Source of the DNA: Amanita rubescens
Taxonomy: Eukaryota > Basidiomycota > Agaricomycetes > Agaricales > Amanitaceae
Assembly (NCBI GenBank): GCA_015039365.1
Contig: WION01000382.1
Span: 1 to 50,145 of the forward strand
DNA: 50,145 nt
Direction: 5' to 3'
The position numbers and the translations under genes are program-made. Below are positions 1 to 12,224 of this stretch, one piece after another. The stretch's first letter is position 1, and the number at the start of each line of letters is the position of its first letter. Below the pieces are notes generated by a model. That model was not told the DNA's origin. It did not search any database and was given only the letters and a program-made list of their open reading frames with translations.

Positions 1-1080
1 AAGCCTCTTCACGAGGTCTTGATCCTTTTTCGGGACTTCAAAGACAAAGGGAACGCCAGGCTTTCACGACTTATGATAATGATTCCGTGTGGGGCTCTGT
101 ACCGGCTTCGAGTGCGCGCCAAGCACCAAGCTTTGCCGGAAAGAAAGCTACAAACAAAATCGTTATTGCTCTGCTCATCGCCGTACTTTCAACATTCCGC
201 ACCATGTAATTGTCTGCTTGGCTCATGACCATATTTTGGACATTGTATATGCGATGTGTTTGGTGAGGTTGCGAATGTGCAGCCTTGCAACCAAAGCCTT
301 GGCGCTACACCTGCTGCGGTCGTGTATTTAGCGTGGAAAATCGGACTCGTCGACACTTACATCTCAGATTACTTGTTTGTATCTGTCACAATATGCAACA
401 CCCTTGTATGCAAACTTTGCTTTAAAATTGCCTGGACAAGCTAGCGCGAATTGTATTGCTGATGATCGATGAGGTGGTATGTGTCCCGTAGCTCGTTTGT
501 CAGTTTGTCCATTCAGGACTGATGTGACATTTCGGTGTATGCGAGCTCGGTGCCATTTCGGCCTTCCCAGAGGCTTCGTAGGACGCCAAGGAACCCTTGT
601 TGCCATCTGGAAATCGGCCGCTTTGATGTTGTACGTATGACGCCTCTCCGAATCGAACCAAGCTAAAAATAGAATCGCCCTGATGCCTACATCCGACGCC
701 CCCTTGAATAATCCTCCAGAATTATGCCTGACATATCGACTAAGTATCTGGAAGACCTGTCATGTTTTTTATGAGAGGAAGCTTGCCTTTTCCGAGTTAA
801 CCTCTGCCGCAAATCAAATTTTACGGACGGTGGGCCTTCTTCTGTGCTTTCCGTGAAGAATCATACTTTAGATTATCACGACTCCGGCCACCGCGGCCAC
901 CGTGACACTTCTATTTTCGTCGTTTGTGTTCTCTTGTTGTATACTGCTTGAAAAAAATATCGAGCTGGCCTGTGTATCGTACACAAAATAACAAACCAGA
1001 ACTCGGTGGATGCCGCTGAATGCTAGTTAGGAAGCAAGACATCTTTCCCAGTCATTATCTCTCAGAAACCTTCGCGCCAT
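1..1080. other. No recognisable gene
   Basis: Short open frames occur on both strands, but none has coding character, homology I recognise, or an exon chain I can support. It may include the 3' part of a gene lying outside the window or the promoter of the gene that follows. Confidence 0.4.
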
Positions 1081-1088
1081 CCCCTCGT

Positions 1089-2539
1089 ATGACACCTCAG
1101 GGTCTAGAAGATTTCGACTTCTATTTAGCAAATCTGGCGACCCCCACAGGATCGACAAAAATGTTCACTACTTTCTCTCAATTTTTACCTTCGCTGATTT
1201 TTCGCTTCGCCCAGGAATAGCTCCGAAGCACCACTTTGGCAACCAAGCGTCTTTCAGCTACCCGACGATCTCTTCTCTATAACCAGTTCCGCAGAGGACG
1301 ACCTCGTCTCTGTCCTATTGAGGGACATTCAGTCCAGTAACTTTGATAATCGCATTGGTGACGTGCCGTCGATTTGTGATTTTCTGGACACAGAATTTAG
1401 TCATGAGTTTGACGTGCACGACGTCCTACACTACGAGGACAAAGAGATTAATGCTTCAGTACCGAGCGCCGTGACAGCGGCCGTTGACACTAACGAAAAT
1501 GATACAGAATGGCGACAGCTAGCGTGCCAGTTTCCGGAGGTGGCCTCTGATGAAACTTTGTCAGCGGAAACTGTCCACAATGCAGTTTCCCGACAGTCTG
1601 ATGTCACAGGCCACCATGCAGCAAGGGATCAGTCCTCTGTCAACTCCGACGAAGAGAGAACCCAGCGCGGCATAATTGATGCATCCGTTCCGGCAAAGCC
1701 ACCGCACGGGCGAGAAATCAGTCCTCCTTTGTCTAGGCCACAAACCAGGCGCTCCAATCAAAGACCAACAGATTCGCATGCTGCCACGCACCCTCCTCGT
1801 CCTGACAATGCCAAAGGCGAGCTTTCATCTTATCCTGATTTTAACAGTATTTCAATACCACAACGCAGATACAAGTGACATGGGCGCGCCGAGCCTCCAA
1901 AATATGCATGAAGAGCATGGTGGCGTCGACGAACACCCTCCGAGGTAATTCGACGCGTCTCTCTAGCGGAAACATTCCTTACTGAACGTGGGACAAGCCC
2001 GACGCGTGAAAGTGCGCATATACCCGATACTCCCCCAGTAAACCCCAAATCTGGCTGAAGCCAAGATTAATCAAAACGCCAGCCGGGTGCGAAGTTGCGG
2101 ATGCCACTAGTCCAACATTTCACCCGGCGCCAGTCCAATATCATCTTCTTCCAATTCGCGGTCGTCCTCGTGGCTCAAAGACAGGCGGGAAACAGAATCA
2201 ACTAACGCATCCTCAAGCTCCGGTTTGGGCGACGCGCCACAGCCTTTTGATTATTCCGCACCAACAACGACTCTAGATTCTACAACAGAGAAGCAGAAAA
2301 AGGCTAGAGCCAAGCCAAAGAAAGTCGTCCAACCAAATCCCTATCCAGATTTATCAAAGTATCCTGCGAGAGGCGAAAAACGCACTAATGACGATATTTC
2401 CACTCCACGGTCCCCAACGGCATCTTCTTGTGGCTCCGATTCCATCATCGGTAATACTACATTCTTGCATTCGATAGGGAGTCCACCGACGATGCATTAC
2501 CCTTTGTCGATCCCGGACGATCCAGGTTCTTTGTTCTAA
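1089..2539 (+). CDS. Hypothetical Ser/Pro/Asp-rich protein, multi-exon, boundaries uncertain
   Basis: I do not recognise this gene. The first plausible ATG is at 1089 (MTPQGLEDFDFYLANL). An intron ending at the CCCAG near 1217 would join it to a long open stretch running to 1878, which has no ATG at its own start and so must be an internal exon. That exon is acidic at first (FLDTEFSHEFDVHDVLHYED), then rich in Ser, Pro, Arg and His. A second open stretch, about 2225-2539, contains a basic segment (KKARAKPKKVV) that could be a nuclear localisation signal, followed by a Ser/Thr/Pro-rich tail ending at 2539. The stretch 1879-2224 changes frame several times and needs introns I cannot place, or carries frameshifts. 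A disordered nuclear regulator is possible but is only inference from composition. Confidence 0.3.
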
Positions 2540-3260
2540 CAAACGCTGAATGGGACGCGCGTCTCAGGCACCAGCGCTCGCCCTTATGCCCCGACATGTC
2601 GCGGCGATCGCTTCCTTTGTTCTTCTAATGAAACTTCAGTCCCAGAAGGATCACTGGTCTATCCTGTCCTGATGCCGCCCGACTGACACCTCGTGTGGGA
2701 AGCGGAAGCGGGTTATGGACGACAATGAACTGGTTGAAACAAAGAACAGCCACAAACGATGGGCTGTGAAAGCCTCAAGTTCCTCACGGCAGGGATTGTA
2801 TGGCAATCGTGTCGCGGCTATCTCATCTACACCTACGCGCGTATCTACGAGAAGCATCTCGATTTCATCAGTCTCCGATGACCAAAAAAGATGAAAGCCA
2901 TAGCAGATCTGCAGAGAGATTTGCGAGCTATAACCTTACATTCGTCGTCCCATAGAGAGCATCCAGCGTCAACCCACTGTACCATACACGCCATGTACTA
3001 GGCCTAGTCGGCAGGAAGAGTAAATTAGCGAATGATGTACACTAAATAGTAAATCAAATAAATAACGACGTGCTGCAATTCTTGCCTGTTCCCCTGGGCT
3101 CGATCTTCGTGATGGTATCACAGGGCATCTAACACACCCCGTTCATAGTCTATGGCGAAGATGCGTTACACATTCAAAAGGTCAGATCAAGTGTTGCGAT
3201 CGGAATCACCAACTAACTAACTACGTTCATATAGTACATAGTAGTATACCGGGAGTCATC
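2540..3260. other. Intergenic, nothing recognised
   Basis: No exon chain or RNA gene is visible. It separates the plus-strand gene above from the 3' end of the minus-strand kinase-like gene. Confidence 0.4.
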
Positions 3261-3266
3261 AGGCAT

Positions 3267-4841
3267 TTAGGGTGCTGCGGTGGATGGCGTCGGAACTTAT
3301 GAAGATAAGAAAGAGCAGATGACTTACGGCAAAATTCATATAGGGTGCCGGAAGGAAGATCTACATGCCGTGCACTTGACCAGTCATATATGAACGCCAT
3401 AAGATTGCTTCCCCCAATCCTGTAGTAGGTAAAATATTTATCGGATAGTTTCCTGAGAACCAATTAAGATAAGTATATCCGGCAAAGAACGCCGACACGT
3501 ACGTATTTACCATCTTGTACTCTTTCCTATACTTCTCTATGGCAAGTGTTTGAAGCCTTTCCTTCGTTCCATAATGCAGGCCCAGCTCATTTGCACTCTT
3601 TCCTGGGAACTTGATGATAAGGAATGATATAAGCATAACTCCCTCAAACTCCACCGACCCGCCAGCGATGAATTGGTCAACCATCTTCAAGTTTGAAATC
3701 TCTGCAAAAAGGGACTGCCATTTCCGCATGTTCCCGTGAAATTGGACTTTGAGACCAGCCGGAAAACCTTCGACGGGGAGACGGAATTTGTAATAACTAG
3801 CTTCGTCATTCGCCCATAGAAAATCATAAGCGTCGTGTCTTAAAATGAGTTTTTCAAGCGTAGGAAGCCCCTATGAACATAAGCAAGGATCAAACTGGTT
3901 ATGATAAGTACGATGGGTTTTAGGTACGCACTGATGTCGGGGGGCGATGTACAGGGACCAATCGGGGTGCTGGTGCGCGCGGTGGTGGTGGTCGCGGGAG
4001 GCCCAAAGACCAATAAAATACTTCTAATGCTTCGTACTCGGGAACTTTCTCATATTGTGCACATCCCCAATCCACTAGCTTCAGATGTGAGTCGTCGTCC
4101 TTATCATGAGCAAAATTTTTGATATACGGATCCCTGCGGTCAGTACAAACCAGTTAGCAGAGGGTGAATTATAACGCTATACGCATACATATGAACCATG
4201 CCGTGTTTGAGCTTATATTCGGCCCTAGTAGATTCCTTGAGCTTTTCATGCTTAGCCCTGTCCTCGTCATTTTCCGGATCCAATGCAACACCCATGTTCT
4301 TCAGCAAGAGATACACATCATTCTTCCGTTCAGCGGTTCTTACGAACCCGCCAGCAATATAGTGCTGAACTTGCTTCAGGTTTGTGACTTCGGTGGCAAT
4401 CTCCTTCTTCATCTCTGAGTCGCTCTGGCTTCTGTACACTTTCAGAACGGGATTCTCGTTCCCCATGTAGTTTCCTTTGAGTATTCGCACTTCGGAATTC
4501 TTGCTGTGCACCGTTTTGGCTACTTCCATCTTCATCCAAACAGGAGTAGGGAGGCCACATGGCTGGAGGGAGGGCGCGAGTAAGACTAGTTATACATATA
4601 GGAATGGTGAGAACGTACTTCAGGAGTATGGTTTACGGGTTTAGGAAGGAGTACCCGGGTGTGATGTCTATCGGGAGGCGTCCTTTTCTGGAGAGGACGA
4701 GCGATGTTTAACGAAGTTAGAAGCAACTCGCTGAGGATGGTCAACACTTACGAAAATGTCTGCCTCGCATGCTACGACGTTTACTACAAGCCATGAGCAT
4801 ATGGTGGAGACAAGGACGACAGCGGATGCGAAGAGGCGCAT
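3267..4841 (-). CDS. Secreted kinase-fold-like protein, paralogue 1
   Basis: First of three related minus-strand genes. Exon 1 starts at the ATG at 4841 and encodes a likely signal peptide (MRLFASAVVLVSTICSWLVV, then NVVAC). The next exon (about 4535-4190) resembles a kinase N-lobe with a hinge (EVTNLKQVQHYIAGG, then LLLKNMGVALDPEND). Splicing across the intron that starts near 4186 gives GMVHMDPYIKN, which fits the HxDxxxxN catalytic loop, followed by KLVDWGCAQY, where DWG sits in the DFG position. A second, more divergent domain follows, with an IYDWSSARHVDLP motif near 3370. The last exon follows an intron beginning at GTAAGT near 3325, and I place the stop at 3267. Known of the fold: HxD and DFG bind Mg-ATP. 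Inferred: a secreted kinase-like domain followed by a pseudokinase-like domain. No specific family is recognised. Confidence 0.5.
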
Positions 4842-5250
4842 GCCAGAGGCGTTTCCACGGTTTGAAATACGCCGTACATAGCTGGCATAGCTTGCGGTTC
4901 CGGATCCCTAATCAAAGATGGTCGCCTCCGCGCGCTAAAGTGTTGGTAGCAAGTCTGATCCGCCTCGGCCGTTGCCATTGACGACCTCCCCAGGTGAGAG
5001 TGTCCGAAGGCTTGATCTTGGTGAAAAGATATCTCCCACGACGTTATGTCATGAACTCGAACAGGGAATTCACAACTCCTCATGCTTCAAGCGTTCCCCA
5101 TGCCTCGCCGTGTGTTTTGCGCAGGATCCCGCCGAAAGCTGGGATCCTAGGACAGCGTAAGTCGCAATTACCGAAACGTTGGAATATTTCAAACTCGGAC
5201 AGCAGGTAGAATCTGCAGGAAGCCAACGAGTCAACTCACGCTAGCCGTTA
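4842..5250. other. Divergent intergenic region
   Basis: This 400-bp gap separates the start of the minus-strand kinase-like gene 1 from the start of the plus-strand F-box gene, so it should hold both promoters. I see no clear TATA box or binding site. Confidence 0.4.
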
Positions 5251-7223
5251 ATGAGTGCTCGCGACGAGGTTACTGGAGCTACGTGTCCCGTTGTGACTCG
5301 GATTGCCGTTTTTCAAAAGTTCGTCCGCAACCCCATTTTCCTTTATCTCCTTTTAATCTATCGCAATTAGCGGCCCCGTTACTTTGCTTGCACTCCCCCA
5401 CGATTTGCTCGAACGAATTTTCCTGTATCTAGACGCCCAAGACGTCAGAAGGCGCACCTTTGTATCAAGGCGAATCAACAATTTCGTACCTTCCTCGGTG
5501 ATTCTACGGTATCGCTTGGCCTGTCATGCGGCAGGCGTCGTTGACAACCCGTGTTGCAACCTCTCGTTTGCGGAACGCTACGAGGCTCTAATAAAGCGAG
5601 AAAAGGCGTGGTGGAGGTTTCAGCCAGCTTTTATAAAGACGTTTCATGATGCGTTTAAGGCATCCCCCATATGCAGCTTAACATCGGGTGTCCATCTGTA
5701 CGGCGAAAGCGGGGGCCGTAATCTGCACTATTGCTTCCTTCCATCCACACCAGACGATGTTCTACGATGGACAACCATACCCAGCCATGCTCCAGTCAAG
5801 AACTGGATCGTCCCTTTGCACATATCCGTCAGGTGGGCATGGCCGGTGGTGATAATGATCTCATGGTCCTCGTCATCTCGTGCGTTCGTCAAAACCTAAT
5901 TGATGAATGATGATTCTCACTTTAACACCAGGTCGACGAATGAGGATCAAGCACGCGTCTGGTATTCATTATACATCACTCTTCTTCAATTCTCCACCGG
6001 AGAACACCATCCGTTGGCTCACCGTCCACGAATTGACGTAGGAGAATACGAAATGGGCCAGCATGTTTTTCTGGAAGTCGCCGGCGACAACATTGCTCTC
6101 CTAATTGACACTTACGGGATATCACAACTATCTATTTTTGACTGGAAGACGGGCCTTAAGAAATTGGTACGCAGCTACACTAATCTGTCTCCCATTTCTT
6201 TCCTAAATATTTGCCCCTCTTGAGACAGCAACATCACACTTTAGAGACGGCCTACTGTCGTCTTGCTTTCGTATCACCTGAAATTCTTCTCGTACCCAAC
6301 GCGATCAAGGGCCAATACGAAGTTTGGAGGATCCCATGGAAGCAGATGGCGTTCCATATCAGATGTTAGGTCTTTGTTTTCCTGCTCTATCCAAGGGGCA
6401 TTCTATCATCAGGTTTGAAGATTGCCGTGGTAGACCTAACCCACATAATATGCTGCGAACTTCACCTAAACCATTCCACACTTCTCCGGACGAAACCGTG
6501 ATCATCACCATAGTCAATATCGCTATTTCCCCAAACCAATTTGGCCAAGATTGGCCCTTTTCATCCGCCGCCGATATCTTCTAGAAGCCATTACGAATCT
6601 CACACAGTCAGGCGTGCCTCCCCCATTCGATGTCCGGCATCATTTCAATGATGTGGAGGTCAATTATGACGACTCTGGAACACGTACACCATACTCTTTC
6701 ACTTCACCTCCTCCACCACGGGCTCTCAGGCTGCCTCTAGCCATGGAAAGGGGTATAGCGTGAAATCCATTCCTTGGTCTGAATGGGACCGCCTGTATCA
6801 AGGTGGTTCAGTACTGGGAACGGGGATCAAACCTGGAGTAATACTTCCGGACAAAGATAGGTGTTCCTTGAGCCTGTTGATGATGGTGATGAAAGGTACC
6901 GATTGAGCATAATCGATTTCAACCCTTATAACGTCTACAATCCTCAAGACTATTTACCGGGCGATTTGGTTGTAAGACGAAAAGGAGACTACTTCGATCA
7001 CGGTAATGTTTTTGCGGAGGAGATCGAGATGAGATTGGGCTGTACGATATACACGGCTCCCCAGGCGTATGATCATAATACGTGGTTCATAACGACGAGA
7101 GTGTGTTGGCTTTAAAGGTACGTGCGAGGTATAGCTTTTTTTTGCCTTTTTACTTATGGTTGGCAGACTGTCGCTTACGAAGGGCGTGTGGTTGGAAATA
7201 TGACCTTATTCCATTTTGGCTGA
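5251..7223 (+). CDS. F-box domain protein
   Basis: Agaricomycete-type F-box protein, expected to act as a substrate adaptor in SCF ubiquitin ligases. The ATG at 5251 opens a short exon (MSARDEVTGA) spliced at GTTCGT near 5323 to an exon starting at 5371. That exon carries the F-box (LALPHDLLERIFLYLDAQDV) around residues 30-65. Later exons match the C-terminal region typical of this fungal group: LLQFSTGEHHPLAHR, GDNIALLIDTYG with SIFDWKTGLKK, SPEILLVPNAIKGQYEVWRI, ALFIRRRYLLEAI, and VLALK joined across an intron (from 7117) to TVAYEGRVVGNMT, with the stop at 7221-7223. Several introns are needed (for example near 5810-5925, 6170-6230 and 6350-6400), and I have not fixed every junction. I saw no inactivating lesion, but a degenerate copy cannot be excluded. 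The adaptor role and target are inference. Confidence 0.65.
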
Positions 7224-7439
7224 GAATTAATGTGTCCACTCGTCGTTGCTACTCGTCAGACATATATCACTTCTTGGAACCTGCTGTCTTCAGATCTATA
7301 ACACTATGATAAATGACTAAAATTAAGCTATTTGCTGCTCTACTGACCTCCCCGTTCCCAAAGACGCTAATGAGCAAGCTACCTTTTCCTAGCCCTTGTT
7401 GACTCCACCACGCTAACCGTCACCAGTTCTCCCCACTAC

Positions 7440-7690
7440 GAACCAGTTCTGCCCGCGCTGTCCAAGGATCATTCTATCGTGCTACGCGTTTCGCCCACGC
7501 TCCTACGGATGTATCGCTTTTTTCCCAAACGAATTTGGCCCAACATTTGCTCTTTTCACGCGCCGCCGATCTCTTCTAGAAACCGTTACAAGCTTCACGC
7601 AAACAGATGTGCCGAATGTCCGGGAACATTTTAATAAAGAGGTGAACGACTTGGGGGTTTCCCTGATCTTCGCAACATTTATATAATATC
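7440..7690 (+). pseudogene. Remnant of a second F-box gene (C-terminal part only)
   Basis: A plus-strand stretch reads FFPNEFGPTFALFTRRRSLL, then ETVTSFTQTDVPNVREHFN. This parallels the segment of the intact F-box gene at about 6530-6650 (FPKPIWPRLALFIRRRYLLE and TNLTQSGV). Upstream of it is LSKDHSI, which parallels LSKGHSI at about 6395. No F-box or start is present, and the frame closes soon after, so it is a truncated tandem duplicate. Confidence 0.55.
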
Positions 7691-7902
7691 GCAACATATA
7701 CATAAGTAATTCACGTATTCTCCCTATGCCCTCTCGGTAGAAAAAATGCAGGATAGAGGGTGGAAAAGTAGGTAGGTGTATTAGAGAGTGATATGGGCGC
7801 GGCTCGAACATTGGTGGTAGGCGAGCGCACGCTTGGATCGAGTTTCTGTTGCACGCTCGGAACTACTATATGTCTCGAAATACTCCAGCCTAGTGTGGTA
7901 CT

Positions 7903-9622
7903 TCAGGCCTTCGTATGTTGACTCTTGAGTGCAGCATCTTCCGTGCAATATTCCTTCCCGATAGCCCTAAGGTCCTCGTGGCCCTGGTTAGGCAAAGCTT
8001 TTGACAGAGATTAAACAGAGTCGATTATTCAGCTTGAAACTTACGGCAAATGTAATCCAAGGTGCCGTCTGGGAGATCTACATGCCGTGCGCTTGACCAG
8101 TCGTATATGTACGCCTTGAACTTGTTATCGACGTCCTTGCCGTAGATAAAATATTTATCTATTGGATGCCTGAGCGATATCAAATGATTGACACACTTCA
8201 TCAGCTGAGAGCGACAACACTTACGTATTTACCATCCCGAAGTCTTTCTTATACCGTTCTATTGCTTCTTGTTTCAGCTTTTCTCGCTCTTGATCATCTA
8301 GGCCCTTCACGTCCATCTCACCCTCAAACTTCACAACCAGATACACCACAGTTATGCTGTTCTCATCATTTACAAGCAGCGACCCCCCTGTAAGGAATCT
8401 TTCAACCGCCTTCAAGTTTGTAACCTCGTGTACAAGGTGCTGTTGTTTCCGGGTTCCTTCGACCCAGAATACTTTGAGGGCAGCCGGGAAACCATCAACG
8501 AGGCCACGTAATTTGTAATAATTAGCTTCGGCATTACCCCAAAGATGAACTGGCTGGTCTTTAATGATGAATTTCTCGAGGTCAGGAAGAAGCTAAGAAC
8601 AGGAACAGGTATCAAGCTGAGTATGATAGATACGAAAGTCTTGTGTACGTACTACGTGATCTTTGACTCGGAGGCCTTGCGGTATGGGCTTCGGTGGCGG
8701 TGGAAGTGCTCTGCGGTCGCCAGGCAAATAAAACGTATCTAAGAAGGGCCATTCCAGGCCCGGAAGTTTCTTATACCTCGCATGGGCCCAATCAAGCAAT
8801 CTTAGCGAGTTGGAGGAGCGCGCATCCGGGCCATTAGCATAATTGGCGATATACTTATCCCTGTTGTCGGCACAAACTGGTTAGCGGATATAATACATTT
8901 CAACGCTATACACGTACATGTGAATCATCCCATACTTTTGCTTATATTCTTCCCTAGTCTTCGCCCCCAGCGCTAGAAACTTAGCCCTATCCCCCCCAAT
9001 TTTCGGATCCAATGCAACCCCATGTTCACCATCAGGAGATATGTTCATCTTCAGCGGACCGGCAGGCCATTCGAACACGCCGTCAATATACTGCCCAACC
9101 TGCTTCAGATGTGAGACTTCCGCGAGAATAAATTTCATGTCTTCCTCGGTTTGGTCTGTATACACCTTTACGACGGGATTGATATACTTCTTGACGTGAC
9201 TCTCGGTATATGTTCCTTTGAGAATCAGGACGCATGCATGTTTGCTGAATATAGTTTTCTTTTGTACATTCTTCAAAAGCAGCCAAGCAGGGAACTCATC
9301 ACGACGCTTCTATAAACCCCAGATATAGCAAGATTGGTTATACATCAGGGCACGGTACGTACTAGTTTCGGCATCAGTTGACCGACTCGTTGTCCTGACG
9401 GAGGTCCACAAATAAGAGTACGTTGATCATTTACAGGTGTAGTATTCCCTCTCTCTCCCGCCCTTTTCTGGAAAGATGTAAGGTGAACAAGGTCAAAATG
9501 TCGCAAGAACAGTCGGCACGTACGACGATGGTCATTGGATCATTCTCGCAGGCTAATACGTTTATCGCAAACCACGAACATAGCATGGAGAAAGCGAAGA
9601 CTATGATTACAAGGAGGCGCAT
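7903..9622 (-). CDS. Secreted kinase-fold-like protein, paralogue 2
   Basis: Best-preserved member of the three-gene family. The ATG at 9622 starts a clear signal peptide (MRLLVIIVFAFSMLCSWFAI, then NVLAC). The second exon (about 9276-8912) carries an N-lobe/hinge-like segment (EVSHLKQVGQYIDGVF, then HGVALDPKIGG). Splicing at GTACGT near 8924 joins GMIHM to DKYIANYANG (HxDxxxxN), followed by LRLLDWAHARYKK, where DWA replaces DFG. The next exon starts a second domain (ANYYKLRGLVDGFPAALKVF, HEVTNLKAVERFLTGGSLLV). An intron at about 8226-8166 then leads to KFKAYIYDWSSARH, in which the catalytic His/Asp are not conserved, so the second domain is pseudokinase-like. The last exon follows a GTAAGT intron near 8044 and ends at a TGA at 7903-7905. 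Secretion is inferred from the signal peptide. The target is unknown. Confidence 0.55.
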
Positions 9623-9969
9623 GGTGTGACTGGTGCAGTGAAGACTTCAAAACGTAGAGGTTGCTTGAGTAAAATTGACAAGGGTACTAAAAGATACCAC
9701 ATCTGGTAACGGGCACAGCCCGCGACGTATTACCATCACTTGTGGTCGTTGCCTTGTGATGGTGCCTACCCGTGCCGCCCGATACCTTGACTCGGAGCCG
9801 ATCATGATGTGATGAAGTGGATCCGCCTCGGCAGTTGCAAGTGACGCTTTGCGCGTGCGTAACAAGTTGCGTTCAAAGTAAACTAAACTTCGAAGAAAGA
9901 TGAGGTAGATATGCCAGAGATAACAAAGAGCGCTTGAGCGTTGGTGATGAGCGAGTTGCGATATCAGAA

Positions 9970-11719
9970 CTAGACTACCATGTGTGAGTACCGCCGCCTA
10001 GCGGTGGATTTCACGCTTTGATATGTCGACTCTGCGCGCGGCGTCCTTCGAGCAATATTCTTCTCGATTCTCCTAAGGTCCTCGTAGCCCTTGTTAGGCA
10101 AAGCTTTTGGTAGGGATTAACAGAGTCGATTATTATTTAGCTTGAAACTTACGGCAAATGTAATCCAAGGTGCCGTCTGGGAGATCTACATGTCGTGCAC
10201 TTGACCAGTCATATATGTACGCCTTCAACTTGTTATCGATGTCCTTGCCATAGATAAAATATTTATCTATTGGATGCCTGAGCAATATAAATAATCAGCA
10301 TCCGCTGAGACTCGAGAGCGGCAACACTTACGTATTTACCATCCCGAAGTCCGTCTTATACCGTTCCATCGCTTCTCGTTTCAGTTCTTCACGCCTTTCT
10401 GGAGTCAGGCCCTCTACTTCCATCTCGCCTTGAAACTTCATCACAAAGTACACCACACTTATTTCCCTTGCCCCATCCACCCTTAGCTGCCCGCCTGCAA
10501 GTAAACATTTAACCGCTATCAAATTTGTGATCTCATGATAAAGGTACTGGTGTTTCCGGGATCCTTGGACCCAAGATACTTTGACGACGGCCGGGAAACC
10601 ATCGACGAGTTTGTGTAATTTGTAATAATTAGCTTCGGCATTGCCCCAAAGATAGACAGGCTTGTCATTAATGATGTTCTTCTCGAGCGTAGGAAGAAGC
10701 TAAGAACATGAACGAAATCAAGATAAGTATGATAGATACGAAATGTTGTGTCGTACTGAGAAACCTTTGTTCCAAGGTTTCTGGTATGGGTTTTGGCGGT
10801 AATGGAAGGCCGCCAGACTTTCCGGGCCAATAAAACGCTTCCAACCAGTTAGAGGGTGGGGCCCCAATGCCCGGAACTTTGCAATACCTTGCGTGGGCCC
10901 AATCAAACAGGTTCAGACGTGAATTGGAGTCATAGTCATGAGCGGAATTGGCCATATGTAGATCCCTGACATTGGTACAAACTAGTAATCAGAAATGATA
11001 AAATCCAACTACATGCACGTACTTATGAATCATGCCATACTTGTGCTGATATTCGCGATTAGTTGTCATCATCAGCGCGGAATACTTTGCTTTGTCCTCG
11101 CATTATTCGGATCCAATGCAACACCCATGTTCACAAACAGGAGATATACATTCATCTTCAACTGACCGGCAGGCCATTCAAACACACCGTCAATATACTG
11201 CTCAACCTGTTTCGAATTCGAGACTTCTAATAGGACGGATTTCATATCTTCTTCGGTTAATCCTCTGTACACTTTCAAGATGGGATTGATATACTGCACG
11301 ACACGGCGTCCAATCGCTGATGATTGTATGTTCCTTTGAGAACCAGGACGCATGAATGTTCGGTGAGAATAGTTTTCTGTATGGCCATTTCTAGCCAGGT
11401 GGAAATTGTTTACGACGCTTCTAGAAATCCCGGGCAATAGCAAGACTAGTTTACATACAGAGCAAATAAGTACGTACTAGTTCCGGCATCACATTTCCGA
11501 GTCGTTGTCCTGGCGGAGGTCCACAGAAGATATTGATAGGATTTGATGCTTTCTTTCCTGCCCTTTTCTGGAAAGGTGTAAAGCGAATAAGGTCGAAATA
11601 TCGCAAGGATAGTCAGCACGTACGACGATGAAAACGGCATCATTCTTGCAGGCTAAGGCGTCAGCTACAAGCCACGAGCATAGCATGGAGACAACGAAGA
11701 CCACGGTTGAGAGGCGCAT
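9970..11719 (-). CDS. Secreted kinase-fold-like protein, paralogue 3
   Basis: Third tandem paralogue with the same exon plan. The ATG at 11719 gives a signal peptide (MRLSTVVFVVSMLCSWLVAD, then ALAC). A kinase-like segment follows (EVSNSKQVEQYIDGVF, LLFVNMGVALDPN). The first-domain catalytic loop reads GMIHKDLHMANSA (HxDxxxxN), followed by LNLFDWAHARYCK. The second domain (KLHKLVDGFPAVVKVSWVQG, KFQGEMEVEGL) ends with a YDWSSARHVDLPDG-type motif near 10190. Relative to paralogue 2, a 1-nt deletion in the last exon shifts the C-terminal tail, so the stop moves to about 9970. The exon at about 11100-11340 also looks imperfect around the ALDPNN region and may be frameshifted. It could be a gene under decay. 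Confidence 0.45.
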
Positions 11720-12224
11720 GAGTTGACTAGCGCAGTAAAGGCCTGTACTATCGCAGAACGTTGAACAGTCTAGGAGCCAAGGCAAGTTGAGGAGGAGATC
11801 GCATCTAGCAACGGCCAACGGGCGTCGGGCACAGCCTTGAGCTCGCGATTGGTCGTCAGGGTGGCCCTGTGATCGGGACGGCGCAATCTGCCTGTACTTG
11901 ATGCAATTCATTTTCGGTAAGTAGACACTGGCGCCAGCGTGAAACGACGCCCGACTAGATAACATTTACAGCGCCTTTTCGGTGACCCTTTGCTAAGACC
12001 AGGTTATATGATTTTCGTCAGTTGAGTCGTGGCGGAAAGACGTAACCCTAAACTATGGTCACCGAACTCGTCCACCGGCTAAGTAGCTTCCTCTTCTTCC
12101 ACTACCAGCAATCCACCTTGTCCAACGCAACGTCAAAAAGCTGGCTGACGCGTACGTAGCTTGCTAATTGTCTATAGTAGTCACATGTCACGCGTGATCA
12201 ATCGATCCTCACCAACCTTCTACT
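11720..12224. other. Divergent intergenic region
   Basis: The 500 bp between the start of kinase-like gene 3 (minus) and the 2OG oxygenase gene (plus). I see no gene in it, and it should hold two promoters. Confidence 0.4.

Noticed and set aside
1561..1948. Extra open frames on both strands around the gene at 1.1-2.5 kb
   Set aside because: They overlap the longer exon with coding character and show no motifs of their own.
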